DNA of 64,000 bases from Alkalicoccobacillus murimartini (GCF_030813245.1 NZ_JAUSUA010000005.1:186001-250000), one strand, 5' to 3'; numbered from the stretch's first letter, positions 30,232 through 39,128 are shown. The notes: generated by a model not told the origin, from the letters alone. Program-made: numbers and translations.

Positions 30232-31383
30232 TCATGATGTCATATAAATTGGTTCCATTCCTTTGTTTCGAAGACGATCGGCATAGCTTACTTGATCTGG
30301 CTCCATCTCAAGTAGGCAAACTTTCACCCTTGCATTTTCTAAAACCAGTCCTTCCAGGGTTTTGAACACCCTCTCATCTAATTGAGCACAAATATAGAAA
30401 ACGGTTCGATTTTTCCACTGTCTGTACATTGGATGAATACTCGGCGCGCACTCCTTATTTGCTTCAACAGTAGCTAATAGGGTTAAGTTTTTTTCCCATG
30501 AATGAGCTTGAATGTCTTCTACCACCCAGTCTTGAAAATGAACAGCCAGCTGACATTCTACTTGTGACTGCAAAAAAGTAGAGGTGATTGAAGCAACCTG
30601 TTCAACCACTCGTTCAAATTCTTCATAGGATTTTTTAGAGGCATATGCATCAAACGCAAGAATGGTTGCTTGTCCCTCATGAGTCTCAAATTCTTTAGTC
30701 ATTAGCTCTTTTCTTCTCGCAGATTGCTTCCAATTAATGCTTGTCATTCGATCTCCTGGTACATAATTTCTCACGCCTGCAAGGGATCGATCTTCTTCCC
30801 TAAAGGAAGGTTTTGCCGTTAATCCACTAATGTGTTGTGGAGACTGAAGTGTGGATATATCTCCAAGCTGTTTATATCTTGGAAAAACCGTCATCTTTGT
30901 TGGGACGTGAATGGTATGTACCCGCTCAAACCAGCCAAAAAAATCACTCGTTGTGATTTCCATTTTTTCGAGTGTATGAATTCCACGCTTAAGGCTATGA
31001 ATGTCGTAACGAAATGACAGCTGCTTAGAAAATGAAAAGAAAAACATCGCTTCTTCTCCAGAGACTGACCCCACCTGACTAGGGGCTAAGTCTTTGATTC
31101 TTAGGTAAATAAAAGGCTGAAATACCTTCTTACGCAGGACTACTTCAACTTCCACATGTTCTCCTGCATATAACGTCTTCTGTTTAATTACTCGTTCAGG
31201 GGAGAAACGAATCGTAAATAGAACAGAAACCATTATGAATAATCCAACCATTAATACACTATAAAATAAAAACCAGCTAACAAAGCCTCCTTGAAACATG
31301 GCATATGCGAAACAGCCGCCAAGTATTAATAAGCCTGCAAGCCCCTTCATCATTGGAATCAAAAAACGAAACGAATTCCTCAC
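30232..31383 (-). CDS. yeaD: DUF58 domain membrane protein
   Basis: 383 residues. Two N-terminal transmembrane segments (residues 10-60), a beta-rich region, then the DUF58 signature RSLAGVRNYVPGDRMTSINWKQSARRKELM near residue 200, followed by a von Willebrand A-like domain (ILAFDAYASKKS, metal-site-like). Function of the family is not settled; it always accompanies MoxR ATPases. The GTG start overlaps the yeaC stop (GTGA). Middle gene of the operon. Confidence 0.92.
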   Translation of the reverse strand: MRNSFRFLIPMMKGLAGLLILGGCFAYAMFQGGFVSWFLFYSVLMVGLFIMVSVLFTIRFSPERVIKQKTLYAGEHVEVEVVLRKKVFQPFIYLRIKDLAPSQVGSVSGEEAMFFFSFSKQLSFRYDIHSLKRGIHTLEKMEITTSDFFGWFERVHTIHVPTKMTVFPRYKQLGDISTLQSPQHISGLTAKPSFREEDRSLAGVRNYVPGDRMTSINWKQSARRKELMTKEFETHEGQATILAFDAYASKKSYEEFERVVEQVASITSTFLQSQVECQLAVHFQDWVVEDIQAHSWEKNLTLLATVEANKECAPSIHPMYRQWKNRTVFYICAQLDERVFKTLEGLVLENARVKVCLLEMEPDQVSYADRLRNKGMEPIYMTS

Positions 31384-32336
31384 GTGGATGTTACCCTTCT
31401 TCGGGAAACAGGGACCTCTACACGACTTAGGATCTGCTGTATGATCTCTCTTGCTGACAAATTGGACATTCTCGCTTGTGTAGAAAGTGTCATTCGATGA
31501 GCAAGAACAGGCACAGCCAACCGTTTAATATCATCAGGAAGAACGTACTCTCGGCCATTCAAGAGGGCCAATGCTTTTGCTGCTTTCATTAATGCTATGG
31601 AACCACGTGGACTAACACCCAACTCAATCAGGTCATTACCTCTTGTTTGATGGATGATTTGCACCAAATAATTTTTAATATCTTGGTCTACAAAAATAGC
31701 CGCTACTTGTTCCCTTAATGTAAGAAGTTCCGTTGTATCAATGACGGATTCAAGTTGATCTATAGGGTGTTGGTTTTCTAGTCTATTTAGCACTTCTAGT
31801 TCATCCTGTAAAGTTGGATATCCTAATTTAATTTTCAGAAGGAACCGATCAAGCTGTGCCTCCGGTAAAGGGAATGTACCTGCATATTCAATTGGATTTT
31901 GGGTAGCCATCACAAAAAACGGTTGCTGTAACTGGTGCGTTTCACCATCTATTGTGACATTTCCTTCTTCCAAAGCTTCTAGCAATGCCGATTGGGTTTT
32001 AGGGGATGTCCGATTGATTTCATCAGCTAATACGATATTAGACATAATAGGTCCTTGCTTAAATTCAAACTCTTGCGTCTTTTGATTATAAATAGATACA
32101 CCTGTGACATCAGATGGCAGAAGATCAGGTGTAAATTGAATGCGTTTAAAATTAGCACCTAATGATTTGGCAATCGCTTTAACCATCATGGTTTTACCTA
32201 CTCCAGGTACATCTTCAAGTAGAACATGTCCTCCAGCAAGCAAAGCAACTAAACTTAGTTCAACTTCTTGTCGTTTCCCGACAACAACCCGTTCAATATT
32301 AGCTATGACCATTTCTACTTTTTCAGCTGAACGCAT
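31380..32336 (-). CDS. yeaC: MoxR-family AAA+ ATPase
   Basis: 318 residues. Walker A LEDVPGVGKTMMVKAIA (near residue 38), Walker B NIVLADEINRTSPKTQSALLEA (near residue 105), sensor region FFVMATQNPIEYAGTFPLPEAQLDRFLLKI and the C-terminal lid with GVSPRGSIALMKAAKA. MoxR ATPases act as chaperones that activate or assemble partner complexes, here presumably YeaD and YebA. First gene of the operon. Confidence 0.95.
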   Translation of the reverse strand: MRSAEKVEMVIANIERVVVGKRQEVELSLVALLAGGHVLLEDVPGVGKTMMVKAIAKSLGANFKRIQFTPDLLPSDVTGVSIYNQKTQEFEFKQGPIMSNIVLADEINRTSPKTQSALLEALEEGNVTIDGETHQLQQPFFVMATQNPIEYAGTFPLPEAQLDRFLLKIKLGYPTLQDELEVLNRLENQHPIDQLESVIDTTELLTLREQVAAIFVDQDIKNYLVQIIHQTRGNDLIELGVSPRGSIALMKAAKALALLNGREYVLPDDIKRLAVPVLAHRMTLSTQARMSNLSAREIIQQILSRVEVPVSRRRVTST

Positions 32337-32427
32337 GGATCACCCTCCTATTAACTCTACTGATTTTGCTTAAATCTTATTTCCTTACCCCGTAATTCTT
32401 GGTTTGACACTTTATATATGAAAAGCG

Positions 32428-32452
32428 TTCTAATCCTCCATGAGGATTAGAA
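32428..32452 (-). terminator. Terminator after the thioredoxin-like gene
   Basis: Perfect 11-bp stem TTCTAATCCTC/GAGGATTAGAA with a 3-base loop; the following T-run (CGCTTTTC) is short, so it may be weak. Confidence 0.6.
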
Positions 32453-32487
32453 CCGATGTGAAGAGTTGACTTAATAGATATCTTTCT

Positions 32488-33051
32488 CTATAGCGTTTTT
32501 TGCAGAGTCTTAAGGATATCGTTTTTAATCCAATCCCAGCTTGTCTGATCCTGGGTATAGGTTTCGGCCATTTGCTGAGCAAATGATTTAAACGCCGTTT
32601 GGTAGTCTGATGATTCTTTGTCCGGTAGCGTAGATTTACGTTTGGAGACAAGTTCTTCAAGTTCAGGAGCACGTGGCCCCCATCTCATGACTTCTTTGCC
32701 TTCTTGGTCTATAAGAACAATAATTGGGATGGAACGCGCTGTCCCATTCGTTAAGTATTGATCCATTAGCTCAAGATGATCATCTCTAAGGAAGTAACGA
32801 GTTTCAATTAATGCTTCATCCGCAATGCGCATAAAGATTGGTAGGTTCACCATGGCATCTCCACACCAGTCTGCTGTTAAGATAAGTGCTCGTAACTTTT
32901 GAGGCTGGATTGAATGAAGAGATTCTTTCTCGAATTGCTCTAAATGGAACGAATTATAGATTTGCAATAGATGCTGCTGATTCACTTGCATAGAATGAAT
33001 ATATGCGTAACGGCTTAAGCCTTTTTCAAACCATTGATTTAATTCTTCCAA
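32488..33051 (-). CDS. Thioredoxin-family protein
   Basis: 187 residues with a thioredoxin-like fold: LRALILTADWCGDAMVNLPIFMRIADEA near residue 55 and the cis-Pro loop ARSIPIIVLID near residue 107. The active site reads WCGDA, so only one redox Cys is present; as far as I recall this is the norm for this Firmicutes subfamily rather than a mutation. No signal peptide. Single gene between yeaC and the OpuAC-like gene, with terminators on each side. Partner unknown. Confidence 0.85.
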   Translation of the reverse strand: MEELNQWFEKGLSRYAYIHSMQVNQQHLLQIYNSFHLEQFEKESLHSIQPQKLRALILTADWCGDAMVNLPIFMRIADEALIETRYFLRDDHLELMDQYLTNGTARSIPIIVLIDQEGKEVMRWGPRAPELEELVSKRKSTLPDKESSDYQTAFKSFAQQMAETYTQDQTSWDWIKNDILKTLQKTL

Positions 33052-33149
33052 GGTACTTCCTCCTGTCCTATTCTATGGTCTATCGTACCATGCGCTACCT
33101 TTTTAAGGCAAAAGGAAACCTACTCTTTATAAGAAAAGGGCATATAAAG

Positions 33150-33176
33150 AAAAACGCAGCATCCGCTACGTTTTTT
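33150..33176 (-). terminator. Terminator of the OpuAC-like gene
   Basis: AACGTAGC/GCTGCGTT hairpin with GTTTTTC on the minus strand, just after the stop. Confidence 0.8.
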
Positions 33177-33183
33177 CTCTTCA

Positions 33184-34059
33184 TTATTCTGCTCCTTCTA
33201 ACCATTCATCTACTTTATCACGATTGCTTTCTATCCAGTTGGCTGCAGCTTCTTCAGGAGCGACACCGTCCTGTGAGATTTCAAGCATAATTTCATTCAT
33301 ATCGTCTGGTTCCCAATAAAAATTAGACAGTATCTGATAAGCTCCTGGTTTGTCTTCCTCTAGACCTTCACGTACCATTGTTCGAATTTCTCCCTCTGAT
33401 TCATATACTCCTTTTGGATCATCGAGAAATTTTAGGTCATACGTATTAAACATCCAATGGGGTTGCCAAGCTGTCACAACAATCGGTTCCTGGTTCTCAT
33501 AACTATCGCCAAGTGCTGCTGTCATAATGGCATCTGAACTAGCTGTAAGCTCTATATCCAACTCATAATCTGAAATGACCTGTTCAGTTGCCATCATGAC
33601 GCCAGCTCCTCCATCAATTCCAGTAATTGAATCAATATGTTCTGGTGTTAAATCTTCTATACTATTTACGTCTTCCATATAGGTCGGGACAGCTAAACCT
33701 GTAATCGCCCCTTCTAAATTCGCTCCCAATTCAACCATTTCATCTCCATACTCTTCATATGAAGAAGCCATATCATTTGGCAACCATGCTGCAACGAATC
33801 CGTCTGCATCTCCTGTTGCTACACTGCTCCACATCGGTCCTTGCTCCACTTGTGTCATTGTTACTTCATAGCCTGCTTCCTCAAGCACCTGACTGATTAC
33901 ATTCGTTGAAGCAATTTCAGAATCCCATGCTACATAAACAAGCTCTATGTCATCTCCAGACCCTTGATCACTCCCACACGCTGCTAATACTAGCGCTGTT
34001 AATGAAAACACTCCAATACTACCTATTCTGTGTTTGCTTACACTCTTTCTTAAGATGAT
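33184..34059 (-). CDS. OpuAC-like glycine betaine/choline binding lipoprotein
   Basis: Substrate-binding lipoprotein of compatible-solute ABC importers, clearly like B. subtilis OpuAC: GIDGGAGVMMA (GIDPGSG in OpuAC), VVTAWQPHWMFNTYDLKFLDDPK, and a Glu/Asp-rich tail. Lipobox LVLAACGS. The earliest in-frame ATG/GTG/TTG is a GTG at 34011, which lacks a good ribosome site and positive n-region. Reading upstream in frame gives RKSVSKHRIG before the hydrophobic core, and ATC at 34059 lies 6 nt after GGAGG. I therefore extend the gene there; either a rare ATC start or a one-base frameshift is involved. No permease or ATPase gene is adjacent. Divergent from gbsR. Confidence 0.85.
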   Translation of the reverse strand: MILRKSVSKHRIGSIGVFSLTALVLAACGSDQGSGDDIELVYVAWDSEIASTNVISQVLEEAGYEVTMTQVEQGPMWSSVATGDADGFVAAWLPNDMASSYEEYGDEMVELGANLEGAITGLAVPTYMEDVNSIEDLTPEHIDSITGIDGGAGVMMATEQVISDYELDIELTASSDAIMTAALGDSYENQEPIVVTAWQPHWMFNTYDLKFLDDPKGVYESEGEIRTMVREGLEEDKPGAYQILSNFYWEPDDMNEIMLEISQDGVAPEEAAANWIESNRDKVDEWLEGAE

Positions 34060-34093
34060 ACATCGCCTCCAGTTGTGAAATTCGTTAATTGTG

Positions 34094-34109
34094 TTTAATA
34101 TAAATTAAA
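34094..34109. promoter_or_regulatory. Candidate GbsR operator 1 (OpuAC-like gene)
   Basis: TTTAATATAAATTAAA, one mismatch from the perfect palindrome before gbsA. It begins 12 nt downstream of the -10 box of the minus-strand promoter. Confidence 0.6.
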
Positions 34110-34121
34110 TATATAATATGG

Positions 34122-34149
34122 ACTATAACACACCCATTTTTACTGTCAA
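34122..34149 (-). promoter_or_regulatory. Promoter of the OpuAC-like gene
   Basis: Minus-strand TTGACA, 16 nt, TATAGT. Confidence 0.75.
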
Positions 34150-34162
34150 CTAAACAACCGTG

Positions 34163-34191
34163 TTGATTCACATTCAGAATCAGTCTATACT
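34163..34191 (+). promoter_or_regulatory. Promoter of gbsR
   Basis: TTGATT, 17 nt, TATACT, about 55 nt before the GTG start. Confidence 0.7.
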
Positions 34192-34204
34192 ATGTCTACC
34201 TAAA

Positions 34205-34220
34205 TTTTATTTATATAAAA
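34205..34220. promoter_or_regulatory. Candidate GbsR operator 2 (gbsR itself)
   Basis: TTTTATTTATATAAAA, 13 of 16 positions shared with the gbsA palindrome, 13 nt downstream of the gbsR -10 box. Suggests autoregulation. Confidence 0.45.
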
Positions 34221-34246
34221 CATATTGAATCATTGAGGTGAGAAGA

Positions 34247-34801
34247 GTGAGAGATGAACGATCTGAAAAATTGTTAATAATAGATGAAATTATAAAAGAA
34301 GGCCTCGCGGACACAATGGATATGTACGGAGGTAGTCGATCGGTTGGACAGATTTACGCGATTCTTTATATGAATGGTGGCCCTATGACTTTGGATGAAC
34401 TGCGGGATGAAACCGGCATGAGTAAAGGAAGTATGAGCCTAGGTGTTCGTAAATTGTTAGATGATAAAATTATTCACAGGGTTTTTAAACGTGGAGAAAG
34501 AAAGGACCTTTATCAAGCTGAAGGAGACTTCTTTCAATTCTTTTCTTCCTTCTTTACAAAACGGTGGCAACGAGAAGTTAGTGTGAATGTCCATGCAATC
34601 AAACAAGCGCAACCTAAATACCAAGCCATTATTGATGATCCTGAAAGTACAGAAGAAGAACAGGAAGATGCGAGCAGGATGCTAAAAAAAGTCACAGATT
34701 CATTAAAGTACTATGACTTTTTAGACGTGATGGTAGATGAATTCCAATCTGGTGATTTTGTTCAATACCTAAATGAGAAATACGATCTGAATAATAGATA
34801 A
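34247..34801 (+). CDS. gbsR: GbsR-type choline-responsive repressor
   Basis: 184-residue MarR-like winged-helix regulator of the GbsR family. The DNA-binding domain is near residues 25-85: SVGQIYAILYMNGGPMTLDEL, then GMSKGSMSLGVRKLLDDK and KRGERKDLYQAE. In B. subtilis GbsR represses gbsAB and choline uptake and is released by choline. The GTG at 34247 follows GAGGTGAG by about 6 nt; an in-frame GTG at 34238 is part of that site. It diverges from the OpuAC-like gene and precedes gbsAB, and all three units carry a related palindrome. Confidence 0.93.
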   Translation: MRDERSEKLLIIDEIIKEGLADTMDMYGGSRSVGQIYAILYMNGGPMTLDELRDETGMSKGSMSLGVRKLLDDKIIHRVFKRGERKDLYQAEGDFFQFFSSFFTKRWQREVSVNVHAIKQAQPKYQAIIDDPESTEEEQEDASRMLKKVTDSLKYYDFLDVMVDEFQSGDFVQYLNEKYDLNNR

Positions 34802-34806
34802 TGATA

Positions 34807-34847
34807 AAGCAGTGAACATCAATCAAATGATGTTCACTGCTTTTTTG
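34807..34847 (+). terminator. Terminator of gbsR
   Basis: 15-bp stem AAGCAGTGAACATCA/TGATGTTCACTGCTT followed by TTTTTT. Confidence 0.95.
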
Positions 34848-34872
34848 TTACAAAGATCCTCCCCCTTTTTCT

Positions 34873-34901
34873 TTGACAGCTTAAAAAAGTCATGTTATGT
34901 T
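34873..34901 (+). promoter_or_regulatory. Promoter of gbsAB
   Basis: TTGACA, 17 nt, TATGTT. Confidence 0.8.
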
Positions 34902-34917
34902 TTATTTGTTCAATACA

Positions 34918-34933
34918 TTTAATTTAAATTAAA
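34918..34933. promoter_or_regulatory. Candidate GbsR operator 3 (gbsAB)
   Basis: Perfect 16-bp palindrome TTTAATTTAAATTAAA starting 16 nt after the -10 box, that is, inside the transcribed leader; fits repression by blocking elongating polymerase. Confidence 0.65.
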
Positions 34934-34957
34934 CGAAAAGTTAAAAGGAGTGTTCAT

Positions 34958-36427
34958 ATGCGTTTAAATATGTTTATAAACGGTGAGTGGGTTTCTTCTA
35001 TTAATAAAGAGACGCGAGAAATCATAAACCCTTTTAATCAAGAGGTCATTGCTACTGTTGCTGAAGGTAGCCGCGAAGATGCTAAACAAGCTATTGTCGC
35101 TGCCAGAAAGACATTTGATGAAGGTACATGGTCAACAACTCCAGCAAGTGAACGTGGAGAAATTGTTCGTAAAATTGGAGAATTAATCTTACAAGAAAAA
35201 GAAGAACTTGCACGTCTTGAAACATTAGATACAGGTAAAACCATTGAAGAAAGCCGCGCAGATATGGATGACATTTCGAATGTGTTCTTCTACTTTGCCG
35301 GTCTTGCCGATAAAGATGGGGGCGAATTGATTGAGAGCCCGATCCCACATTCAACAAGCAAAATCGTCCGTGAACCAATTGGTGTTTGTGGTCAAATCAC
35401 ACCTTGGAATTATCCATTACTCCAAGCAGCTTGGAAGCTTGCACCGGCCCTTGCTTCAGGCAATACGCTTGTGCTTAAGCCAAGTGAAATTACACCCCTT
35501 ACTTCAGTGAAGGTTTTTGAATTATTTGAGCAGGCTGGTGTTCCAAAAGGCGTAGCCAATCTTGTTCTTGGAGCAGGTGCTGAGGTGGGTGCCGAGCTTG
35601 CAGAGAATACCGATGTTGACTTGATCTCTTTTACTGGAGGCATTGAAACAGGAAAAACGATTATGCAGGCAGCAAGTACAAATGTAAAGAAAGTAGCCCT
35701 TGAGCTTGGCGGAAAGAATCCGAACATCGTGTTTGCAGACGCTGATTTTGACGTCGCAGTTGATCAAGCTTTAAATGCGGTTTTTTTCCATGCAGGTCAA
35801 GTATGCTCAGCTGGTTCGAGGTTGCTTGTTGAAGAATCGATTCATGATCAATTCGTTGAAGCTTTAGTTAAACGTACGAAACAAATTAAGCTTGGGAACG
35901 GATTTGATGATTCAACTCAATCAGGGCCACTCATTAGTGCCGAGCACCGTGCCAAGGTTGAAGGCTATGTTGAGGTAGGTCTTAAGGAAGGCGCTCAGCT
36001 TGTAGTTGGTGGAGGTCGTCCTGAGCAAGCCGAGCTTCAAAATGGATTCTTTTATCTGCCTACCATTTTTACTGGTTGTACATCTGAGATGAGAATCGTT
36101 CAAGAGGAAGTGTTTGGACCTGTTCTTACCGTTGAAACATTCAAGACAAAAGAAGAAGCTGTTAAAAAAGCAAATGATACCATTTATGGTCTAGCTGGTG
36201 CTGTTTTCACAAAAGACATCGATAAAGCCGAAGATGTGGCTCGTCAGTTACGAATGGGTACCGTTTGGATCAATGACTTCCACCCTTACTTTGCTCAAGC
36301 ACCTTGGGGTGGTTACAAACAGTCAGGATTCGGTCGCGAGCTAGGTAAAATCGGCTTCGAAGAATACACAGAAGTAAAGCATGTTTATCGCAATACCAAG
36401 CCAGAAGCAGTCAATTGGTTTAGCTAA
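34958..36427 (+). CDS. gbsA: Betaine aldehyde dehydrogenase
   Basis: Oxidises glycine betaine aldehyde to glycine betaine with NAD+. 489-residue ALDH. Visible: GQITPWNYPLL (near residue 150), KPSEITPLTS, cofactor loop SFTGGIETGKTIM, catalytic Glu in LELGGKNPNIV (near residue 250) and catalytic Cys in FHAGQVCSAGSRL (near residue 284). ATG follows AAAAGGAGTG. First gene of a two-gene operon with gbsB, supplying the osmoprotectant from choline. Confidence 0.97.
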   Translation: MRLNMFINGEWVSSINKETREIINPFNQEVIATVAEGSREDAKQAIVAARKTFDEGTWSTTPASERGEIVRKIGELILQEKEELARLETLDTGKTIEESRADMDDISNVFFYFAGLADKDGGELIESPIPHSTSKIVREPIGVCGQITPWNYPLLQAAWKLAPALASGNTLVLKPSEITPLTSVKVFELFEQAGVPKGVANLVLGAGAEVGAELAENTDVDLISFTGGIETGKTIMQAASTNVKKVALELGGKNPNIVFADADFDVAVDQALNAVFFHAGQVCSAGSRLLVEESIHDQFVEALVKRTKQIKLGNGFDDSTQSGPLISAEHRAKVEGYVEVGLKEGAQLVVGGGRPEQAELQNGFFYLPTIFTGCTSEMRIVQEEVFGPVLTVETFKTKEEAVKKANDTIYGLAGAVFTKDIDKAEDVARQLRMGTVWINDFHPYFAQAPWGGYKQSGFGRELGKIGFEEYTEVKHVYRNTKPEAVNWFS

Positions 36428-36460
36428 TAACGATTACCATTAAAAAGGAGACGATGACAA

Positions 36461-37672
36461 ATGAGTATGCACATGAAAATAGAATCAATGTTAGGGTTTC
36501 ATACATTTGAATTACCAACAGCAATCAAACACGGAATTGGTGCGACTAAATATCTAGGCGAAGAAGTCAAAAACCTTGGTGTTAGTAAAGCGTTGCTTGT
36601 TACTGACCCAGGTATCTACAATGCGGGTGTAACAAAACCTGTTGAGGAAAGTTTGAAAAAAGCTGGTATTGAGGTGGTTGTCTTTAATCGTGTCGAACCG
36701 AATCCTCCTACTCGTCTAATAGCTGAAGGCTCTGCTTTTTATCTTGAGAATCAATGTGATGGCTTAGTTGCTGTTGGTGGCGGAAGCTCGATGGATACAG
36801 CGAAAGCCATTGGAGTAGAGATTACACATGATGGACCAGTTCTAGATTATGAAGCCGCAGAAGGAAAAAAACCACTTGAAAACCGTATTCCACCACTTAC
36901 AACCATTCCAACAACGGCCGGAACGGGTTCTGAAGTTACACAATGGGCGGTTATCACGGACGAGGAACGTGAATACAAATTCAATACAGGTGGACCTCTC
37001 ATTGCAGCACATTTAACAATCATTGATCCAGAACTTCATACTTCCATGCCTCCACATGTAACAGCGATGACCGGTATTGATGCGATTGCTCATGCGGTTG
37101 AATGTTATACAATGAAATATGCTCAACCCGTCACTGATGCTGTCGCGCTACTCGCTATTGAATATGCTGCAACATATATTCGCCGGGCATACTCTGATGG
37201 AGACGACCTGGAAGCGCGTTATGGTATGGCTCAAGCAGCTATGCTTGCTGGTCTTTCTTATGGAAGCGAATCTGCAGGTGCAGCACATGCAATGAGTCAA
37301 TCACTTGGTGGAATGGTTCCTGTTGCACACGGACAGTGTGTGGCAGCCATGATGGGACCGGTTATGGAATTTAACTGGAAAGGTGCACCCGGACGATTCG
37401 CACGGATCGCGCAAGCATTTGGCATTAATACAGCAGGAATGACTACAGATGAAGCGGCTAAAGCAGCTGTTGACTATATGTATAATCTTGTTGAAGAGCT
37501 TGATGTACCTACTCTTGAAGAACAAGGTGTTGATCCAGAACAAACCGAACGTTGGGCAAAAGAAGCCCTGAAGGATCCACAAACGATTGGTAATCCTCGT
37601 GATTTGACACTTGCCGATTACGAATGGTTATACAAGCGTTGCTTCAACCTTGTACCAAGTACACTCCGTTAA
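36461..37672 (+). CDS. gbsB: Choline dehydrogenase, iron-type alcohol dehydrogenase
   Basis: Type III (iron-dependent) alcohol dehydrogenase that oxidises choline to betaine aldehyde. 403 residues. NAD-binding VAVGGGSSMDTAKAI (near residue 100), TIPTTAGTGSEVT (near residue 148), and metal ligands Asp/His in TGIDAIAHAVECYT and His residues in GAAHAMSQSLGG and PVAHGQC (near residues 275-290). Starts 33 bp after gbsA behind GGAG. Followed by a repeat element and a terminator. Confidence 0.96.
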   Translation: MSMHMKIESMLGFHTFELPTAIKHGIGATKYLGEEVKNLGVSKALLVTDPGIYNAGVTKPVEESLKKAGIEVVVFNRVEPNPPTRLIAEGSAFYLENQCDGLVAVGGGSSMDTAKAIGVEITHDGPVLDYEAAEGKKPLENRIPPLTTIPTTAGTGSEVTQWAVITDEEREYKFNTGGPLIAAHLTIIDPELHTSMPPHVTAMTGIDAIAHAVECYTMKYAQPVTDAVALLAIEYAATYIRRAYSDGDDLEARYGMAQAAMLAGLSYGSESAGAAHAMSQSLGGMVPVAHGQCVAAMMGPVMEFNWKGAPGRFARIAQAFGINTAGMTTDEAAKAAVDYMYNLVEELDVPTLEEQGVDPEQTERWAKEALKDPQTIGNPRDLTLADYEWLYKRCFNLVPSTLR

Positions 37673-37811
37673 TTCAAAAAACAGATTAGGACATAACGAT
37701 ACAGATGATATGAAAAAATGAAGAACTCGAATCGATTGCACAGTTAAAGCTGAAATTTACTCAATTCGTCATTAACTCAATCCCTCACAAATGAGCTAAA
37801 TCAAGCGTAGG

Positions 37812-37931
37812 ACATACACGGAGACTCCCATGGGAGCAAAGGCCTGGGTGAGACTCCGCAGTGCGTCAGCACAAGGAAGCTCACCAGCCGCCCATGGAAA
37901 GCGGAGTGTATGTCTGGAGCGGTAGCCTCGC
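37812..37931. repeat. Structured interspersed repeat, copy 1
   Basis: About 120 bp with nested inverted repeats: outer ACATACAC/GTGTATGT (37812-37819, 37906-37913), middle CCATGGG/CCCATGG (37828-37834, 37891-37897), inner GGTGAG/CTCACC (37847-37852, 37880-37885). It ends GGAGCGG. It resembles REP-like elements common between Bacillaceae genes, and a second copy here folds the same way with different bases. Together with the terminator it fills the 470-bp gap after gbsB. Confidence 0.75.
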
Positions 37932-37950
37932 TCTCTTTTTTAAAATTTAT

Positions 37951-37999
37951 AAAACCCGAATCATTATGCGGTTTAAACAGCGTACTGATTCGGGTTTTT
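37951..37999 (+). terminator. Terminator of gbsAB
   Basis: 13-bp stem AAAACCCGAATCA/TGATTCGGGTTTT with a 22-base loop and a T-run; placed after the repeat element, 280 bp from the gbsB stop. Confidence 0.8.
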
Positions 38000-38144
38000 A
38001 GATTGCTAAAACAGTTCTTCCAGACCCTTTTTACATATTAATAGCAAATCTGAGTTGAAATGGTGTGTAACTTTTACCATCATCTTTTATACATAACCAT
38101 AAAACATCCCGTTCATCCTAATCATATGAATGGAGGTGTTGTAG

Positions 38145-39128
38145 GTGAAGCGTAATCAACTTACACGCAGTCGAATTAGTTTAATGATATTTTTATCGCT
38201 GTTTGTTTTGGTTTGCCAATCATCTGTCAATCACGTTGAAGCAAGCTCAACACCTGATACGATTGTATGGATGACGGATACACAATATTATAGTAAGGAA
38301 TATCCAGACATATTTATGAAAATGACGGATTGGATAAAAGAAAATCATGCCTCTTATCAAATTAAATATATGATTCATACAGGTGATATTGTTGATCAAT
38401 ATGCAGACAAAGAGCAATGGAAGGTAGCTCACAAAGCATTAAAAAAGCTAGATCGTTCACCTATTCCTTACGGCGTATTAGCAGGCAATCATGATGTTGG
38501 TCACAGTAAGGTTGATTATAAGCCATTTACTCATTATTTCGGAAAAAAACGCTTTAAGCATCAGAAGGAGTACGGGGAATCTTATCAAGATAACCGGAAT
38601 CATTATGACTTAATCTCAGCAGGAGGTAGAGATTTTCTTATGCTTTATCTGGGATGGGGTATCACTGATGAAGATCTTCACTGGGCCAAAGCTGTATTAA
38701 AGAAATATCCAGATAAGCTTGTCTTTCTAAATGTCCATGATTACCTAAAAGCGGATGGGGCTCGCTCAAAACAAGGAAATCACTTATTTAAGGAACTCGT
38801 GGCTAAACATTCATCCATTTATGCTGTTTTATGTGGGCATTACCATGGTGCTGCGAAGAAGATTGACTTGATTGATGACAATAATGACGGTAAGCCTGAT
38901 CGGACTGTATATCAACTACTTGCTGATTATCAAAGCGCACCTTCAGGCGGTCAAGGATTCATGCGTTTGTTATCACTTCATTCTGGTAGTGAGGAAGTCA
39001 CTGTTAGTACCTACTCTCCTTACCTCGATCAATTCAATTACTATTCTCAGCAAACGGACCCAGGGAAGGATCGGTTTACAATAAAACTCCCACTGCAAAT
39101 AAACAAAGAGCTGTCTGGGCATCCATAA
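38145..39128 (+). CDS. Secreted metallophosphoesterase
   Basis: 327 residues with a signal peptide (hydrophobic residues 12-26, cut near VEASS). Calcineurin-like phosphoesterase motifs in order: Asp in WMTDTQYY (usual DxH is DTQ here, as in a subgroup of these enzymes), HTGDIVDQY (near residue 80), LAGNHDVGH (near residue 115), NVHDYL and CGHYHGAAKK (near residue 230). GTG at 38145 follows GGAGGTG. Substrate unknown; probably a phosphodiester outside the cell. Single-gene unit. Confidence 0.88.
   Translation: MKRNQLTRSRISLMIFLSLFVLVCQSSVNHVEASSTPDTIVWMTDTQYYSKEYPDIFMKMTDWIKENHASYQIKYMIHTGDIVDQYADKEQWKVAHKALKKLDRSPIPYGVLAGNHDVGHSKVDYKPFTHYFGKKRFKHQKEYGESYQDNRNHYDLISAGGRDFLMLYLGWGITDEDLHWAKAVLKKYPDKLVFLNVHDYLKADGARSKQGNHLFKELVAKHSSIYAVLCGHYHGAAKKIDLIDDNNDGKPDRTVYQLLADYQSAPSGGQGFMRLLSLHSGSEEVTVSTYSPYLDQFNYYSQQTDPGKDRFTIKLPLQINKELSGHP

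Noticed and set aside
32488-33051. Inactivated thioredoxin because the active site is WCGDA
   Set aside because: As I recall, this single-Cys form is common in the related Firmicutes family, so it is not evidence of decay.
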